From Doris montereyensis (taxonomy: Eukaryota > Mollusca > Gastropoda > Nudibranchia > Dorididae): a stretch of DNA of 64,000 nucleotides. The notes beneath the pieces are model-generated. The model was not told where the DNA came from and did no database searches. It worked only from the letters and a program-made list of their open reading frames with translations. The translations under genes were made by a program, and so were the position numbers. Each line of letters begins with the position of its first letter. The stretch's first letter is position 1. Location of the stretch: assembly GCA_037039925.1 (NCBI GenBank), contig JAXRKP010000399.1, positions 227,866 to 291,865 of the forward strand, given 5' to 3'. Positions 62,853 through 64,000 of this stretch are shown here, piece after piece.

Positions 62853-64000
62853 TCTCTTTCTTTATCAGCTCCCATTCTATTTTTCGGTGTATTGGTTTTA
62901 GATTCTCTGGCTGATTTCTTCTCTTGCCAATGATCTTTCTCAGGCTGTATTCCCTATGTCTAAGGTCCAGGTTTTACTGCGATAGAAATGATAAACATAT
63001 CTCTGTTTACCTACAAATCCTTCTTAGATGGTTGTATATTGCACTTGCCTTTTTGATTCTGTTCTCTTAGTTTTCCTCTGAGTTAAAAATTTCTTTGCGT
63101 TAATCCCTCCCTAATTTAAGATTTTATGTTTTCTTCCCACTTTCTCCGAGGTCTGCCATTATTTTGGTCTTTTACCTTCAGTTTTAGCACTGTATACTGA
63201 TTTCCAGCTATTCTATTGTCGATTGAATTCATTCTGTTAACAATGTCTTACTCCTATAAACCATCTCAGATACATTTGATTCATTTCTTTATCTTAGTTT
63301 TTTAAATTTTGCTATCTGCTTTGGTTTGATCTCTTATTGTTGTGTTTCTGATTTTGATCTTTTTTATTTATCCCTATTAGATATTTCATTTCAATTGCCC
63401 AGCGTGGGTTCCTGCACTCTGCTGATGGACATTTCCCTATTGTCTACAGGTCCAGGTTTTAACTTCAGATGCGCGCCGAGGGGTGAGTAGGACAATCCCG
63501 AAAACTGTATTGTATACTAGGACCCATTTTGGTTTTTTGTTGACAATTCTTGTTTACCTACAAATGCCTTTCTTAGATGGTTGTATATTGCACTTGCCTT
63601 TTTGATTCTCTGGCTTGATTTCTTCTCTTAGTTTTCCACACCTCTGAGTTAATCATTACTCCTAAGTAATTGTCGAGCTTTCGAGAACTTGACTTCTCAG
63701 TGAAAATCTCCCTCCCTAATTTAAGATTTTGTGTTTTAGGGCGATTATTTCGGCCCTAGTTGCTAGCATTGTTTTCGCTCTTTTTCTTTGCATTTACTCG
63801 GATGCCAGATTCCTCTGTGTATGCTTTTTGCATTTAATTCATTATTCATCAAGGATGTTGATATTTGATATGGATCCTAGGCGGTCCCTTTCTGATTTTC
63901 CAAACATGGGTAACTAAATCATCAACAAAGGCTTCTCTCATGAAGCACTTTCTTTTCATACATTTATGAGTTTCGATCTTCCTGCGTCGACCTATATTCC
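62853..64000 (-). pseudogene. scrambled LINE copy D, runs off the window
   Basis: The 3' end TCTTTCTTTATCAGCTCCCA (62855-) matches copies A-C. Beyond it, pieces of the C-terminal region occur in altered order and with many short insertions. TTCTCTGGCTGATTTCTTC appears at 62903 and again, as TTCTCTGGCTTGATTTCTTC, near 63605. GTCTAAGGTCCAGG (62958) recurs as GTCTACAGGTCCAGG (63443). CCTACAAAT(G)CC appears twice (63010 and 63558). It contains two partly overlapping LINE passes. No usable reading frame. Confidence 0.75.

Overview
The window is eukaryotic, intron- and repeat-dominated DNA with no bacterial or phage features. tRNA-derived SINEs, non-LTR elements of two lineages, a Ty3/Gypsy element of CsRn1/Kabuki type, mariner and pogo-like DNA transposons and long minisatellites suggest a marine invertebrate, perhaps a mollusc. 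That assignment is inference only.

Host gene. On the minus strand, from 52.8 kb down to 12.1 kb, I find a chain of short exons with good splice signals and compatible reading phases. The first has a Kozak-type ATG (52809). The next two together encode a CARD (caspase recruitment domain) of the kind found in RIG-I/MDA5-like receptors and MAVS. Five to seven further short exons encode a charged, Ser/Glu-, Ala- and Pro-rich linker. Two microexons of 17 and 20 bp (18.58 and 18.34 kb) look mutually exclusive. No stop codon or 3' end is certain, so the gene probably continues beyond what I could trace. Nearly everything else between 12 and 53 kb is intron.

Layout. 0-12 kb: a 33-bp minisatellite, decayed LINE ends, three TA-flanked pogo-like elements with CAGT termini (1637-2388, 3038-4016 and a 3.3-kb one at 8362-11659 that was hit by a LINE and a SINE), and a tiny LINE derivative made only of the LINE's two ends. 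12-26 kb: linker exons, a 44-bp minisatellite, two large LINE copies in opposite orientation, SINEs, 650 bp of GA repeat and a 34-bp minisatellite. 26.26-30.72 kb: a complete LTR retrotransposon with identical LTRs and a broken pol. 32.3-42.2 kb: three minisatellites (36, 44/45 and 42 bp units), together about 8 kb, inside the intron after the CARD. 43-53 kb: CARD exons 3, 2 and 1 among TIR elements, a mariner remnant, a three-copy repeat and a head-to-head SINE pair. 53-64 kb, upstream of the gene: interspersed repeats, a CR1/Rex1-like LINE with a pentanucleotide tail array, triplet microsatellites and a scrambled LINE copy at the edge.

Most long open frames here are by-products of tandem repeats whose unit length is a multiple of three, or are remnants of mobile elements. 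All splice models were made by eye and have no transcript support.
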